Assembly (NCBI GenBank): GCA_964464375.1
Contig: CAYXFU010000006.1
Span: 1-64,000, forward strand
From: CAIOZA01 sp964464375
GTDB taxonomy: Bacteria; Bacteroidota; Ignavibacteria; Kapaibacteriales; UBA2268
DNA length: 64,000 bases
Direction of reading: 5' to 3'
A program made the position numbers and the translations under genes. Below are positions 24,080-32,700 of this stretch, in pieces. Every line of letters begins with the position of its first letter. Within the stretch, counting starts at the first letter, position 1. Below the pieces are notes generated by a model. The model made no database searches. It saw nothing but the letters and a program-made list of their open reading frames with translations, and was not told the DNA's origin.

Positions 24080-25384
24080 TTACATATTCAGCAGATCGTT
24101 GATACCTTCACTCATTAAAGGTATTGTGATTATTGTTTCCGTGAACGCATCTTTTACACTATTAATAGATAGGTCGCCTCTGTGCAGGCTGAGAATTTTT
24201 GTTACAATTGCCAGTCCAAGTCCTGATCCTTGTTGTTCATTTGTATTCCTGTCGAATTGCATATAGGCATCAATATTTGAGGTTTGTTCCTCTGTCATGC
24301 CAATACCAAAGTCCTTAAAGCTAATAACTAGATTTTTATCTTTGAAATATGAACTAACAATAACTTTAGTATTTTTCGGAGAATATTTAAAGCAGTTATC
24401 TATAAGCTCTTCAATAACTTTCATGAAAAAAGTTTCTCCAATTGAAATATTTGCTTCAATTAAATGCAAAACAACATCATTCTGTCTGCCATGATCATTT
24501 GCTTTGCCCATTACTATTTCAAGAATATATGTTTCAGCTGACTGGAGGTACTGTTTTTGCAGCAAATTAATCTGATTTATATCAGCTGAAAGAATAATTA
24601 AATTCGAATAATATAAATAATTCTCGAATAAGTGGTTAAGTCTGTTGGCTGATTCATGAATATCAATTAGAATTTCAGAAACTTCCTTAATATCAACATC
24701 CTGATCCAATATATGATTTTTCAAATAATCGGCAAGACCAAGAATTTGATTAATTGGTGTGCGAACTTCATGAGGAAGAACCATTGTTAAACTTGAAGTA
24801 AGACTGGAAAATTTATCTCCCATCTGCATTTGCTTGTGCTGCAAATCAAGAGTTCTGGATGCAATAATTTGATCCATGTTCTCTTTATTTTTTGTTTCTC
24901 TTTCGGAAACAACCATTTCATTTATTGAGATACCATATAGGGAGGAATAAAAGTTTAACAAATTCAGTATAGCCAACTCAGAAAATATTTGTGCGTCATC
25001 CGATCTAAGAATAACCAGACCATTTATACCATCAAAACACACTAAAGGAAGCAGAACAAAATGTGACTTGAGATTTTCAATATTTGTGACTACTGGAGAT
25101 CCTGAACGAAGAGCATTCCAGACCGATTGATTTTCTAATAAAGCATCAAAGAATAACGAAGCATCTTCATGGTCAGGAAATGTTCTGGCTAAGTCAAAAG
25201 TAAATGTTTCCTTATTTAATAAATATAGCGAAACAGAAATCATGTCCGGCAGATCAAGATATACTTTAAGACCTTCATCTAAAAGATATTTTAATTTTTT
25301 AACATTGTATCTGTTAGCAACGAAGTTCGAAACTGATTCGAACAATCTATTATATTTTAATGAATATTGATTTTCGAGACTCAA
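24080..25384 (-). CDS. Soluble sensor histidine kinase with N-terminal GAF-like domain
   Basis: 434 residues, no membrane segment. Residues about 20-155 resemble a GAF sensor domain (ISVSLYLLNKETFTF...LLPLVCFDGINGLVILRS). After a coiled linker comes the H-box VLPHEVRTPINQ with phospho-acceptor His205. Then follows the ATPase domain with the N-box EELIDNCFKYS, G1 DFGIGM and G2 GSGLGLAIV. It probably autophosphorylates in response to a cytoplasmic signal. No response regulator gene is adjacent; the partner genes are an HDOD protein and a small protein, so its output may go through them or through a distant regulator. Confidence 0.85.
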   Translation of the reverse strand: MSLENQYSLKYNRLFESVSNFVANRYNVKKLKYLLDEGLKVYLDLPDMISVSLYLLNKETFTFDLARTFPDHEDASLFFDALLENQSVWNALRSGSPVVTNIENLKSHFVLLPLVCFDGINGLVILRSDDAQIFSELAILNLLNFYSSLYGISINEMVVSERETKNKENMDQIIASRTLDLQHKQMQMGDKFSSLTSSLTMVLPHEVRTPINQILGLADYLKNHILDQDVDIKEVSEILIDIHESANRLNHLFENYLYYSNLIILSADINQINLLQKQYLQSAETYILEIVMGKANDHGRQNDVVLHLIEANISIGETFFMKVIEELIDNCFKYSPKNTKVIVSSYFKDKNLVISFKDFGIGMTEEQTSNIDAYMQFDRNTNEQQGSGLGLAIVTKILSLHRGDLSINSVKDAFTETIITIPLMSEGINDLLNM

Positions 25385-25393
25385 AGAAATAAC

Positions 25394-26239
25394 CTATAGG
25401 GTTAATATTGATAAAGATTGCTCATACTGTAAAGTGATTTGCTCATAAAGTCCTTTAAGCGAATTTTCTTTAAAGCTAAGTTCATTCCAGATGTTATAAT
25501 TTGGTTCATCTACAATATCGTCACCTGAATTGCCAAGCTCTAAAAGAGAAGTAATTACATTTGCCAAGTGAACACATGCAACCTGAATGTCAATTTTTCC
25601 ATCAATAGAGCCGGAAGAATGATGTTTGATGCTATTTCGGATAGAGATTGGTAGTTTCCATTTTTCTGCCAAAAGATCGCCCAGAATATCGTGATCGATT
25701 ACAAATAATTTTTTCTCAGAATCTTTAATTCTAATATTAGAATTAAATGCATCGTCAACTGCTTTTGAGTATTCATCAGGAAAAAGTTTAAAAAAAACAA
25801 GCTTACCAATGTCATGCATCAGACCGGCTAAGAAATAATTTTCAACATTTTTTATTCCTAGAGTAACACCCAATAATCTGGATACGACTGCCACACCTAT
25901 TGAATGTTTCCAAAGATCAACTACGCTGAATTTTGATTGTGAATTGATTGAATTAAAAATTTGGAAAACAGAAAGCGATAAAACAATATTTTTTACTTCG
26001 TTGAATCCCAAAAGAAAAATTGCTTGTGAGACTGTATCAATTCTAGTTTTAAATCCATAAATTGAAGAATTAACTACTTTCAATAGTTTTATCGATGATG
26101 ACTGGTCTTTACTGATTATATCTGCTACATCCTGTACTGTAGATCTGGGATTGGATATAGCATCCAATAATGAACTATAAATTGTTGGCAGAGTTGGAAA
26201 GTCATCTAACCTGGTGATAATTTGTTGATAATTCATCAT
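25394..26239 (-). CDS. HDOD-domain protein
   Basis: 281 residues. The HDOD domain spans about 8-215: FPTLPTIYSSLLDAISNP, LKVVNSSIYGF, VSQAIFLLGFNEVKNIVLSLSVF, DLWKHSIGVAVVSRLLG, FLAGLMHDIGKLVFF and IRNSIKHHS. HDOD proteins are HD-fold relatives that usually act as signalling scaffolds linked to two-component or cyclic-nucleotide systems. An HD pair (HDIGK) is kept here. Its start overlaps the stop of the upstream gene (ATGA) and it ends 9 bases before the kinase gene, a tight operon. Confidence 0.88.
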   Translation of the reverse strand: MMNYQQIITRLDDFPTLPTIYSSLLDAISNPRSTVQDVADIISKDQSSSIKLLKVVNSSIYGFKTRIDTVSQAIFLLGFNEVKNIVLSLSVFQIFNSINSQSKFSVVDLWKHSIGVAVVSRLLGVTLGIKNVENYFLAGLMHDIGKLVFFKLFPDEYSKAVDDAFNSNIRIKDSEKKLFVIDHDILGDLLAEKWKLPISIRNSIKHHSSGSIDGKIDIQVACVHLANVITSLLELGNSGDDIVDEPNYNIWNELSFKENSLKGLYEQITLQYEQSLSILTL

Positions 26240-26565
26240 TGCTTTCTACTCATTTGTCTTGCTAATTGATACACTCCCATGTCGAATAATTCATTTTCGA
26301 ATTGATTCCTTGGTTCCCATTTCATCCTCTCCTTAAGTCTGACACTGGCTGATACCAATAGTTCTTCACTTATTGCAAAGCCTTCGTCTTCCGTATCATC
26401 ACTTTGAATTATTACTGTCAGAATGTTCCATGTTTTGAATGTATTTTTATGTTTAGCACTTAATGTAGCACCGGCACCAATAAGCGTTTGCCCATAGTTA
26501 TTTACTACAGGTTCCTGCAGAATCATTCCATCTTCTATATTATCAATTGATATTACTTTTGCCAT
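26236..26565 (-). CDS. Small protein associated with the HDOD/kinase pair
   Basis: 109 residues: IDNIEDGMILQEPVVNNYGQTLIGAGATLSAKHKNTFKTWNILTVII. This pattern (DGM-x-L-x-x-PV...G-x-x-L-x-x-G-x-x-L) is the small domain often found before HD-GYP or HDOD domains. Here it is a separate protein with a charged C-terminal half. It probably works with the HDOD protein. No catalytic motif seen. Confidence 0.7.
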   Translation of the reverse strand: MAKVISIDNIEDGMILQEPVVNNYGQTLIGAGATLSAKHKNTFKTWNILTVIIQSDDTEDEGFAISEELLVSASVRLKERMKWEPRNQFENELFDMGVYQLARQMSRKQ

Positions 26566-26634
26566 TTTATACTATTAATTTTTTTTACTTAGTAATATTC
26601 GACACATTTTAAAAAAAATTTAATCGTAAATCAA

Positions 26635-27390
26635 CTATTTATCAATATTTGTGATTTTTTTTAGGGTGTCTATTTCTGCTTTGGTTAAATGGCGATGCTC
26701 TCCCCGCTTCAAACCACGTGCTGTAAGTCCTGCAAATGATTTTCTATCAAGTTTTTGGACTTCATATCCATAAGCCTCAAAAATCCTTTTTACCTCGTGA
26801 TGCTTGCCCTCTCTTAGTATCACCGTTACCTTAGCGTTGTCTTTATGATCAATATATAATTCACATGGTGATGAAGCAAAATCATCAAGATCAACACCTT
26901 TGCTAATTGCCAGGGCATCCTTTTCGTGTATAGGCTTATCCAGTCCTGCAACATAGATACGTTCAATCTGATATCGTGGATGTGTTAATCTGTTCGCAAT
27001 TTCACCGTCATTTGTCAATAAAAGCACACCCGTTGTGTTCCTATCTAGCCTGCCAATGGGATATATTCGACTAGTGGATTTGACAATATCCAAAACAGTT
27101 TTGCGACTTCTTTCATCGTTTGTGGTTGAAATTGTATCCTTAGGTTTGTTCAATAGAATATAAGTAAAATGTTTAAACGATTTAATTGGGTCACCATTTA
27201 CTGTTATAAAGTCTGTCGGTCCCACTTTGGTTGCTAATACAGTAATTAATTTGCTATTGACTTTGACTGCACCGCTGATAATTAGCTCATCCGCTTTTCT
27301 TCGGCTACATAGCCCTGAATCAGCAATAAATTTGTTTAGCCTGACAAGTTCAATATCCTTTACTTTAATATTTCTTGTATTTGATTTCAT
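26635..27390 (-). CDS. RsuA/RluB-family pseudouridine synthase
   Basis: 251 residues. An S4 RNA-binding domain (about 16-62, RLNKFIADSGLCSRRKADELI) is followed by the catalytic domain with YPIGRLDRNTTGVLLLTNDG, where Asp116 is the catalytic aspartate. Then come RYQIERIYVAGLD and the C-terminal EGKHHEVKRIFEAYG. It isomerises uridine in ribosomal RNA; RluB (23S) fits the length best, but RluE/RluF or RsuA activity cannot be ruled out. Its ATG overlaps the stop of the upstream hydrolase-like gene (TAATG). Confidence 0.92.
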   Translation of the reverse strand: MKSNTRNIKVKDIELVRLNKFIADSGLCSRRKADELIISGAVKVNSKLITVLATKVGPTDFITVNGDPIKSFKHFTYILLNKPKDTISTTNDERSRKTVLDIVKSTSRIYPIGRLDRNTTGVLLLTNDGEIANRLTHPRYQIERIYVAGLDKPIHEKDALAISKGVDLDDFASSPCELYIDHKDNAKVTVILREGKHHEVKRIFEAYGYEVQKLDRKSFAGLTARGLKRGEHRHLTKAEIDTLKKITNIDK

Positions 27391-28265
27391 TAGTATTTAT
27401 TTACTTTCTTCCATAGTTCACCTAAATAACGTGCTATAGGATTAATAACATCAGCATCATTCCAGTAACCTGCATGTGATCCGGGATTCCAGCTAGTCAT
27501 CATCGTGCCGACATTCACTTCAAAGTCGAAATTGACAGCTTTATTGTAGTCTTTGTTAATTGATTTGAGCGGATAACCTATGATATCATCTTTATCGTAA
27601 TAATTCCACCATTGAGGTTCAATATTAGGGTAATATTCCGACAATTTATCGTTTGTTAGCTTAATAGGAATACCAAAATTTTTATATCTAAGCCCCCAAA
27701 GAGGAAGCGGACTTCCCAAAGTAAAAAATCCACATAAAGTTTGACATTGTTCAATTGGCAAATCACTAATATCTTGTTTGACAAAATCACTTAACAGTGG
27801 TTTTTTAGGACTGTCATTTTGTATATCATAGATATAATTAGATGCAATAACAGAGCCAAGTCCATGTGCTATTATACAAAGTGGAGCCGATTCACCGGCG
27901 TGTTTTGATAGTTTCCTTATTGTTTTAGCAATAATTCTATGAATTCCATCGTAAACGGATCTGTCATTACCCATTTGCTGGTAAGCGATAGCATCTCCGG
28001 CAAAGTCAATCATAAGACGCCGAAGCTGTTTAAAATCCATATCGCCTCCTTTTTTCAAATTTTCCCAGAGTTTATCCTCGGATTTCTGAATAACAGGAGC
28101 CCAATAAACAGGTTCAATCACAAATTCAGCAGCAGGATTGCTATGCTGAATAGATTGAATCTCAATCTCAGCAAGTTTCTTTAAATCATAGGAAATCTGA
28201 TCAGCATAATTAGCTTTCTGCTTACCGATTCCATGAATAAGAGCTACGGCAATTTTTTGAGTCAT
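27390..28265 (-). CDS. Alpha/beta-hydrolase-like protein lacking the nucleophile Ser
   Basis: 291 residues. The first strand with IHGIG (about 10-14) and the central ESAPLCIIAHGLGSVIASNYIYD have the layout of an alpha/beta-hydrolase nucleophile elbow, but the expected G-x-S-x-G reads A-H-G-L-G, with Gly135 at the serine position. The codon is GGA, two changes from a TCA serine codon. Later segments include FTLGSPLPLWGL and SWNPGSHAGYWND with a candidate catalytic His. It may be a non-catalytic hydrolase relative. It is translationally coupled to the pseudouridine synthase downstream, with no obvious functional link. Confidence 0.7.
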   Translation of the reverse strand: MTQKIAVALIHGIGKQKANYADQISYDLKKLAEIEIQSIQHSNPAAEFVIEPVYWAPVIQKSEDKLWENLKKGGDMDFKQLRRLMIDFAGDAIAYQQMGNDRSVYDGIHRIIAKTIRKLSKHAGESAPLCIIAHGLGSVIASNYIYDIQNDSPKKPLLSDFVKQDISDLPIEQCQTLCGFFTLGSPLPLWGLRYKNFGIPIKLTNDKLSEYYPNIEPQWWNYYDKDDIIGYPLKSINKDYNKAVNFDFEVNVGTMMTSWNPGSHAGYWNDADVINPIARYLGELWKKVNKY

Positions 28266-28326
28266 AGCGCATTTTTAAAATATATATTAATAAGGTAGTT
28301 CATTTCTAAAGTATTAATTTAATATA

Positions 28327-28953
28327 TTAATTTGTTTTATCAAAATGATGATTGTCTTTATATTGAGAAAAATTCCCACCCCATCTCCAGTCTCTTTTGA
28401 GAAATTCTTTAACGATAAAGTGCTCTTGTGAAAATGTCCCGGGCTTTGATTGATCATATTTCCCATTCGTAGGTGAAATCGTTCCATCTTTATGTAATAC
28501 GGGATTTATCAGTGGATTTATATCAATTGCTCTTCCAAAAGAATGATTCGATAGGCGATTGGTCCCAGCGATATTTCGATAATTGAAAGCAGAGGTATTG
28601 TTATCTTCCATTGAAGCATCATCAGACCAATTGTATTTTACGATTGGAATAACTTTATTGATTGGAAATCTCTTATCAAGAATTATTTGAAAAATTTCCT
28701 GAATATCCTTTTTCACAGACTTATTAATAATAATTTGACCGGAATGAATTTTTCCATCGAATGAGAAATATTTTACTTCAAGAAGAACCATTGAATCTAT
28801 AACGTCTTTAGGTGCTTTTGTCTCTTTAGTGGCTTCTGCAAATGTCAATTGACTATCTATTATTATCGCTGTTTCTTTACTTTTCATGCTCACGATAATT
28901 AAAGAAACCATAGAGAGTAAAATAATAATATTTATTTTAATATTTCTTTTCAT
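28327..28953 (-). CDS. M15-family D-Ala-D-Ala carboxypeptidase-like peptidase
   Basis: 208 residues with an N-terminal membrane or signal segment (INIIILLSMVSLIIVSM). The metal site of the M15 family is clear: SNHSFGRAIDIN gives His137 and Asp144, and WRWGGNFSQYKDNHHFD gives the third ligand near His202/His203 and the flanking WGG. These enzymes cut D-Ala-D-Ala or L-Ala-D-Glu bonds in peptidoglycan, here presumably in the periplasm. It stands alone, with no partner gene next to it. Confidence 0.88.
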   Translation of the reverse strand: MKRNIKINIIILLSMVSLIIVSMKSKETAIIIDSQLTFAEATKETKAPKDVIDSMVLLEVKYFSFDGKIHSGQIIINKSVKKDIQEIFQIILDKRFPINKVIPIVKYNWSDDASMEDNNTSAFNYRNIAGTNRLSNHSFGRAIDINPLINPVLHKDGTISPTNGKYDQSKPGTFSQEHFIVKEFLKRDWRWGGNFSQYKDNHHFDKTN

Positions 28954-29033
28954 AATTCTTCCATTCTAACGTTATTATTCAGGTAATGTTCAAAATACTA
29001 TTTTCAATAACAATTTTTTATAATGAGGTCTTC

Positions 29034-29438
29034 ATGACAACGAAAGAAATGCTAACAAATTATAAATCCATAGCAGTTGTTGGGTTCTCTGCTAATACAG
29101 AAAAAACTTCACATCGGGTTCCTATCTATATGATTGAGCAAGGATACGATGTAATCCCTGTTAATCCAGTTGCCGATAAAATTGCAGGATTGAAAGTTTA
29201 TCATGATCTTGCCTCGATACCTGAAGAAATAGACATTGTCAACGTATTTCGTCCCTCAGCAGATTGTTTAAACGTAGCCAAAGAAGCTGTGGAGAGAAAA
29301 AAATCAAGAGGAGACGTTAAAGTTCTCTGGCTTCAGGAGGGAATTGTGAACGAGGAAGCAAGAAAACTTGCTGAGGATAATGAAATCCTATTTATTGAAG
29401 ATAAGTGTATTTTGAAAGAACACTCCTATAATTTTTAA
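29034..29438 (+). CDS. CoA-binding domain protein (YccU family)
   Basis: 134 residues from the ATG at 29034, preceded by TGAGG. An in-frame ATG at 28986 would add an unlikely hydrophobic extension. Rossmann-like CoA-binding domain: IAVVGFSANTEKTSHRVPIYMIEQGYDVIPVNP, VNVFRPSADCLNVAKEAVE, VLWLQEGIVNEEARKLAEDN and FIEDKCILKEH. Family members bind CoA or acyl-CoA; the precise role is unknown. Confidence 0.9.
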   Translation: MTTKEMLTNYKSIAVVGFSANTEKTSHRVPIYMIEQGYDVIPVNPVADKIAGLKVYHDLASIPEEIDIVNVFRPSADCLNVAKEAVERKKSRGDVKVLWLQEGIVNEEARKLAEDNEILFIEDKCILKEHSYNF

Positions 29439-29743
29439 GGATTTAGCCGCGAACTGATGAATTTTTTGAATACAATATAAGAATTGAATATACGCCTCAT
29501 AATTAGATTTTGATTTATATTAATTTTTTTTTTTAATGTTAGCTAAATTTATCTATTAAATTGTTAGTTCTGGACACCATTCAATAATTAATTGTTTTTT
29601 TATTATAAGAATTTTGGTATTTTGTAGTAATAAATGTGACTTAAAAGCAGTAAAAAATGTAACAAAATTACAATTGAATTGTTAATACAGTATTAATTAT
29701 TTGAAAATCATTTTATAAAAAAATATATTTAATCGGAGTTTTT
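29439..29743. other. AT-rich intergenic region
   Basis: 305 bases with no gene and no clear terminator. It contains long A and T runs and, at its end, a promoter-like pair (29700-29731). Confidence 0.6.
29700..29731 (+). promoter_or_regulatory. Possible promoter of the large secreted protein gene
   Basis: TTTG at 29700-29703, a 20-base spacer and TATATTTA at 29724-29731, one base off the Bacteroidota consensus. The leader would be only a few bases long, which weakens the call. Confidence 0.3.
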
Positions 29744-32700
29744 ATGATAAATCGATTTTTTACCACTTTCCTTATCTTGTGCTTGTGGATTATTGTCAAC
29801 CAAGCTAATTCACAGGGTAGAAAGCCATCTCCCGAGGAAATGCTTTTCAATTCTTCGCAGGGTAGGGTATTCTGGGTTGCAATACCACCCAATGAAATAT
29901 TTGGTTATCAGGCAAATGCATTGGAAATTTACGTTGCCAGTGCTAAAGATTGTAATGTAACTATCTCAAATCCATATACAGGACTTCTCAAAACCAAAAA
30001 GGTAAGTGCCATGAAGATTACTACCTTTTCATCTGTTGATGGTGATTTGAGCTGGAATATGGAATGTCGTGAAAGCGAAGAAATAAGATCTGATAAAGTT
30101 ATTAAAATCGAATCAGATCAGCCCATTTCTGTTTATGTTCTAAATGCAAAACTAGTAACTTCAGATGGTTTCTTAGGAATCCCACAATCGGGTTGGGGGA
30201 ACGAATATATTCATTGTTCTTATTATGACTTTAAAGAAATACAGGATTGGTACAGTGGATTTATTATAATAGCTGGTGAAGACAATACCAAAGTTAATGT
30301 AGAACTAAGAGGCAGAGGAAAAGGATCTGGAAAGACTTTTCTTGGAAGAGACCTCGGAGATAAATTCCAGATAACACTTAATGCCGGACAGACTTATATG
30401 GTCGGAGGTAATGGCAAATCCAGAGGGATCTGGGATATGACAGGCTCAAAAATAACATCTAGCAAACCTGTAGGTCTTATCTCATTCCATGAAAGAACTA
30501 TTATTCCTGCTTATGATATTTGGAACGGGCGTGATCATCTTTCAGAAATGTTACCTCCTGTTGTAGCATGGGGAAAAAAGTATGTTACTGTGGAGTATAA
30601 ACGTGATAAAGGTATGGGAGACTATTTTAGAATTGTGGGTAGTCAGCCGAATACAAAAATTTCTTGTAAATATTATGACAAGGATGATGGAAGAATCCTT
30701 GGAAATTATGAAGGTACTTTAAAGAATGCAGGTGATTTTCTTGAATTTTTGGAAGTTTTTGTTCCTCAAGGTGCTATAAATACAATTAAATCTGTTAGAG
30801 GTACTTCAGTTTGGGAAGCCGATAAGCCTGTTTTACTTATGCAGTATGCGTATTCGCAGGACTGGGACAATATGACTGAGTTTGATCCATTTATGATTAT
30901 TGTGGTACCTCAGGAACAATATATACCAGGAACTGTTTTCCAAACTCCGGCAAGCAGTGCGTTTATTACAAATTGGTTCAATATAATAGCCGAGCATGAT
31001 TCAACAGATTTAGCTTTTAGTGATTTGAAATCAATTAAAATTGACGGTCAGCCGATTTCAAACTTTGCAGGTGGGTCAAGATTTACTTATAATCAAATTC
31101 CTACAACCAACCTTTATTGGGCTAAATTGGCAATGAATCCTGGTGCTCATAAAATCGTAGGTAATGGTAAAACAAAGTTTGGAGGATACATTTATGGATT
31201 CTCCTATGCTGATTCCTATGGCTGGCCCGCAGCAATGGCATTGAATAAGCTTGATATTACCGACACTCTTCCTCCGGTTCTAACAAAAGCTGGAGATTGC
31301 GGTACTTTTTATGTAAATGCAACTGAAAAGAGAAATGGTAAAGCCGATGACAATCCAAGACAAGTTGATCAGGGTGTCAGAACAATTGAACTATTAGATG
31401 GAAGTATCAATTATAATTTGACAATCACAAATCCTGATCCATTCGTGGATTATCCCCCGGTTTATACTGCTGATTTTGTACTTGAAGTAAAGGACAAATC
31501 ACAGGATGCTTTTGCTGTATTCTCTGTCACAGATAATTATGGAAATTTTTCTATTGATAGCGTTTCTTACGAAGCTGATAAAATCTCTCTTGATCCTTCA
31601 AAAATTGCATTTGGAAGTATTCGGTTAGGCACATCAAAGTTGATGACTGCCGTACTCTCGAATGTGGGTGACAGCATTGTTACAATCAAGAGTATCAAAC
31701 TGGAAAAAGGAAAAGAATATAAAATAATAAGTGGTGGGGCTCCTCCGGAATTTGATATTCCGCCTGGTGGAACTCACAATATTGTTATTGAATATACACC
31801 AATAAATGAATCTCTGGATCCTAAATATGAAGATAAGGATTCATTGTTAATTGTAACAAGATGCGACACCTCGAACTACTATATCCATGGTAGAGCTGTA
31901 TTCCCAAGAATAGCTGTCGAAGACTGGAATGCTGGATCTGTGGTTGTAAATAAAAAAGTTTGCAAGGATGTCCAGACCGGAACAGGATTGAAAATATGGA
32001 ATGAAGGAACTGATGAATTAATTATTACAGGAATTAAAGGTGTCGTTCTACCATTTACTACTACACCAAGTAATATTAACTTCCCAATTAAAATAGCAGC
32101 TGGTGGAGATTATTTTCTAAGTACACCATGCTTTAGTCCACCTGCAACACAGCAATATTCAATTGATGTTACATTTGAAAGTAATGCCGGTAGCGGCGAT
32201 AGTGTTTCTAATTGGATGGGTAGAGGAATCGAACCAGGTCCTTATGTAACTCCTTATGATTTTGGGAAAATCAGAGTTAACAGTGATAGAGTTGGTACTG
32301 TATATATAAAGAACTCTGGTAATGCTCCTGTAAAAATTGCAGGTACCAAGTTACGTTTTGGTGATAAAGGGTTTAGTATCATAAGTACTATTCCTACTCC
32401 ATCCGTTGCAACTCCTCTTGATTTACAACCAGATACAGCAAAGTCTGGTATAACTGAAATAGTCGTAACAGTTAAATTCAATCCAAAGGTGGAGTTCGAT
32501 GCTGAAGATTTTGTACATCCGATATTTGATGCTTCAGAAACAGGCTTAAATTCTGATGATGTTTTTAACTTCGTCAAAGGTTATGCTTATATACCAAAAA
32601 TTGAAGTAACCGGATATGTATTTGATCCACCAATATTATTTAATACAATTCATCCTAATATTGGCAATATTGTAATTAAATCGACAAGTACTTCAGCTCC

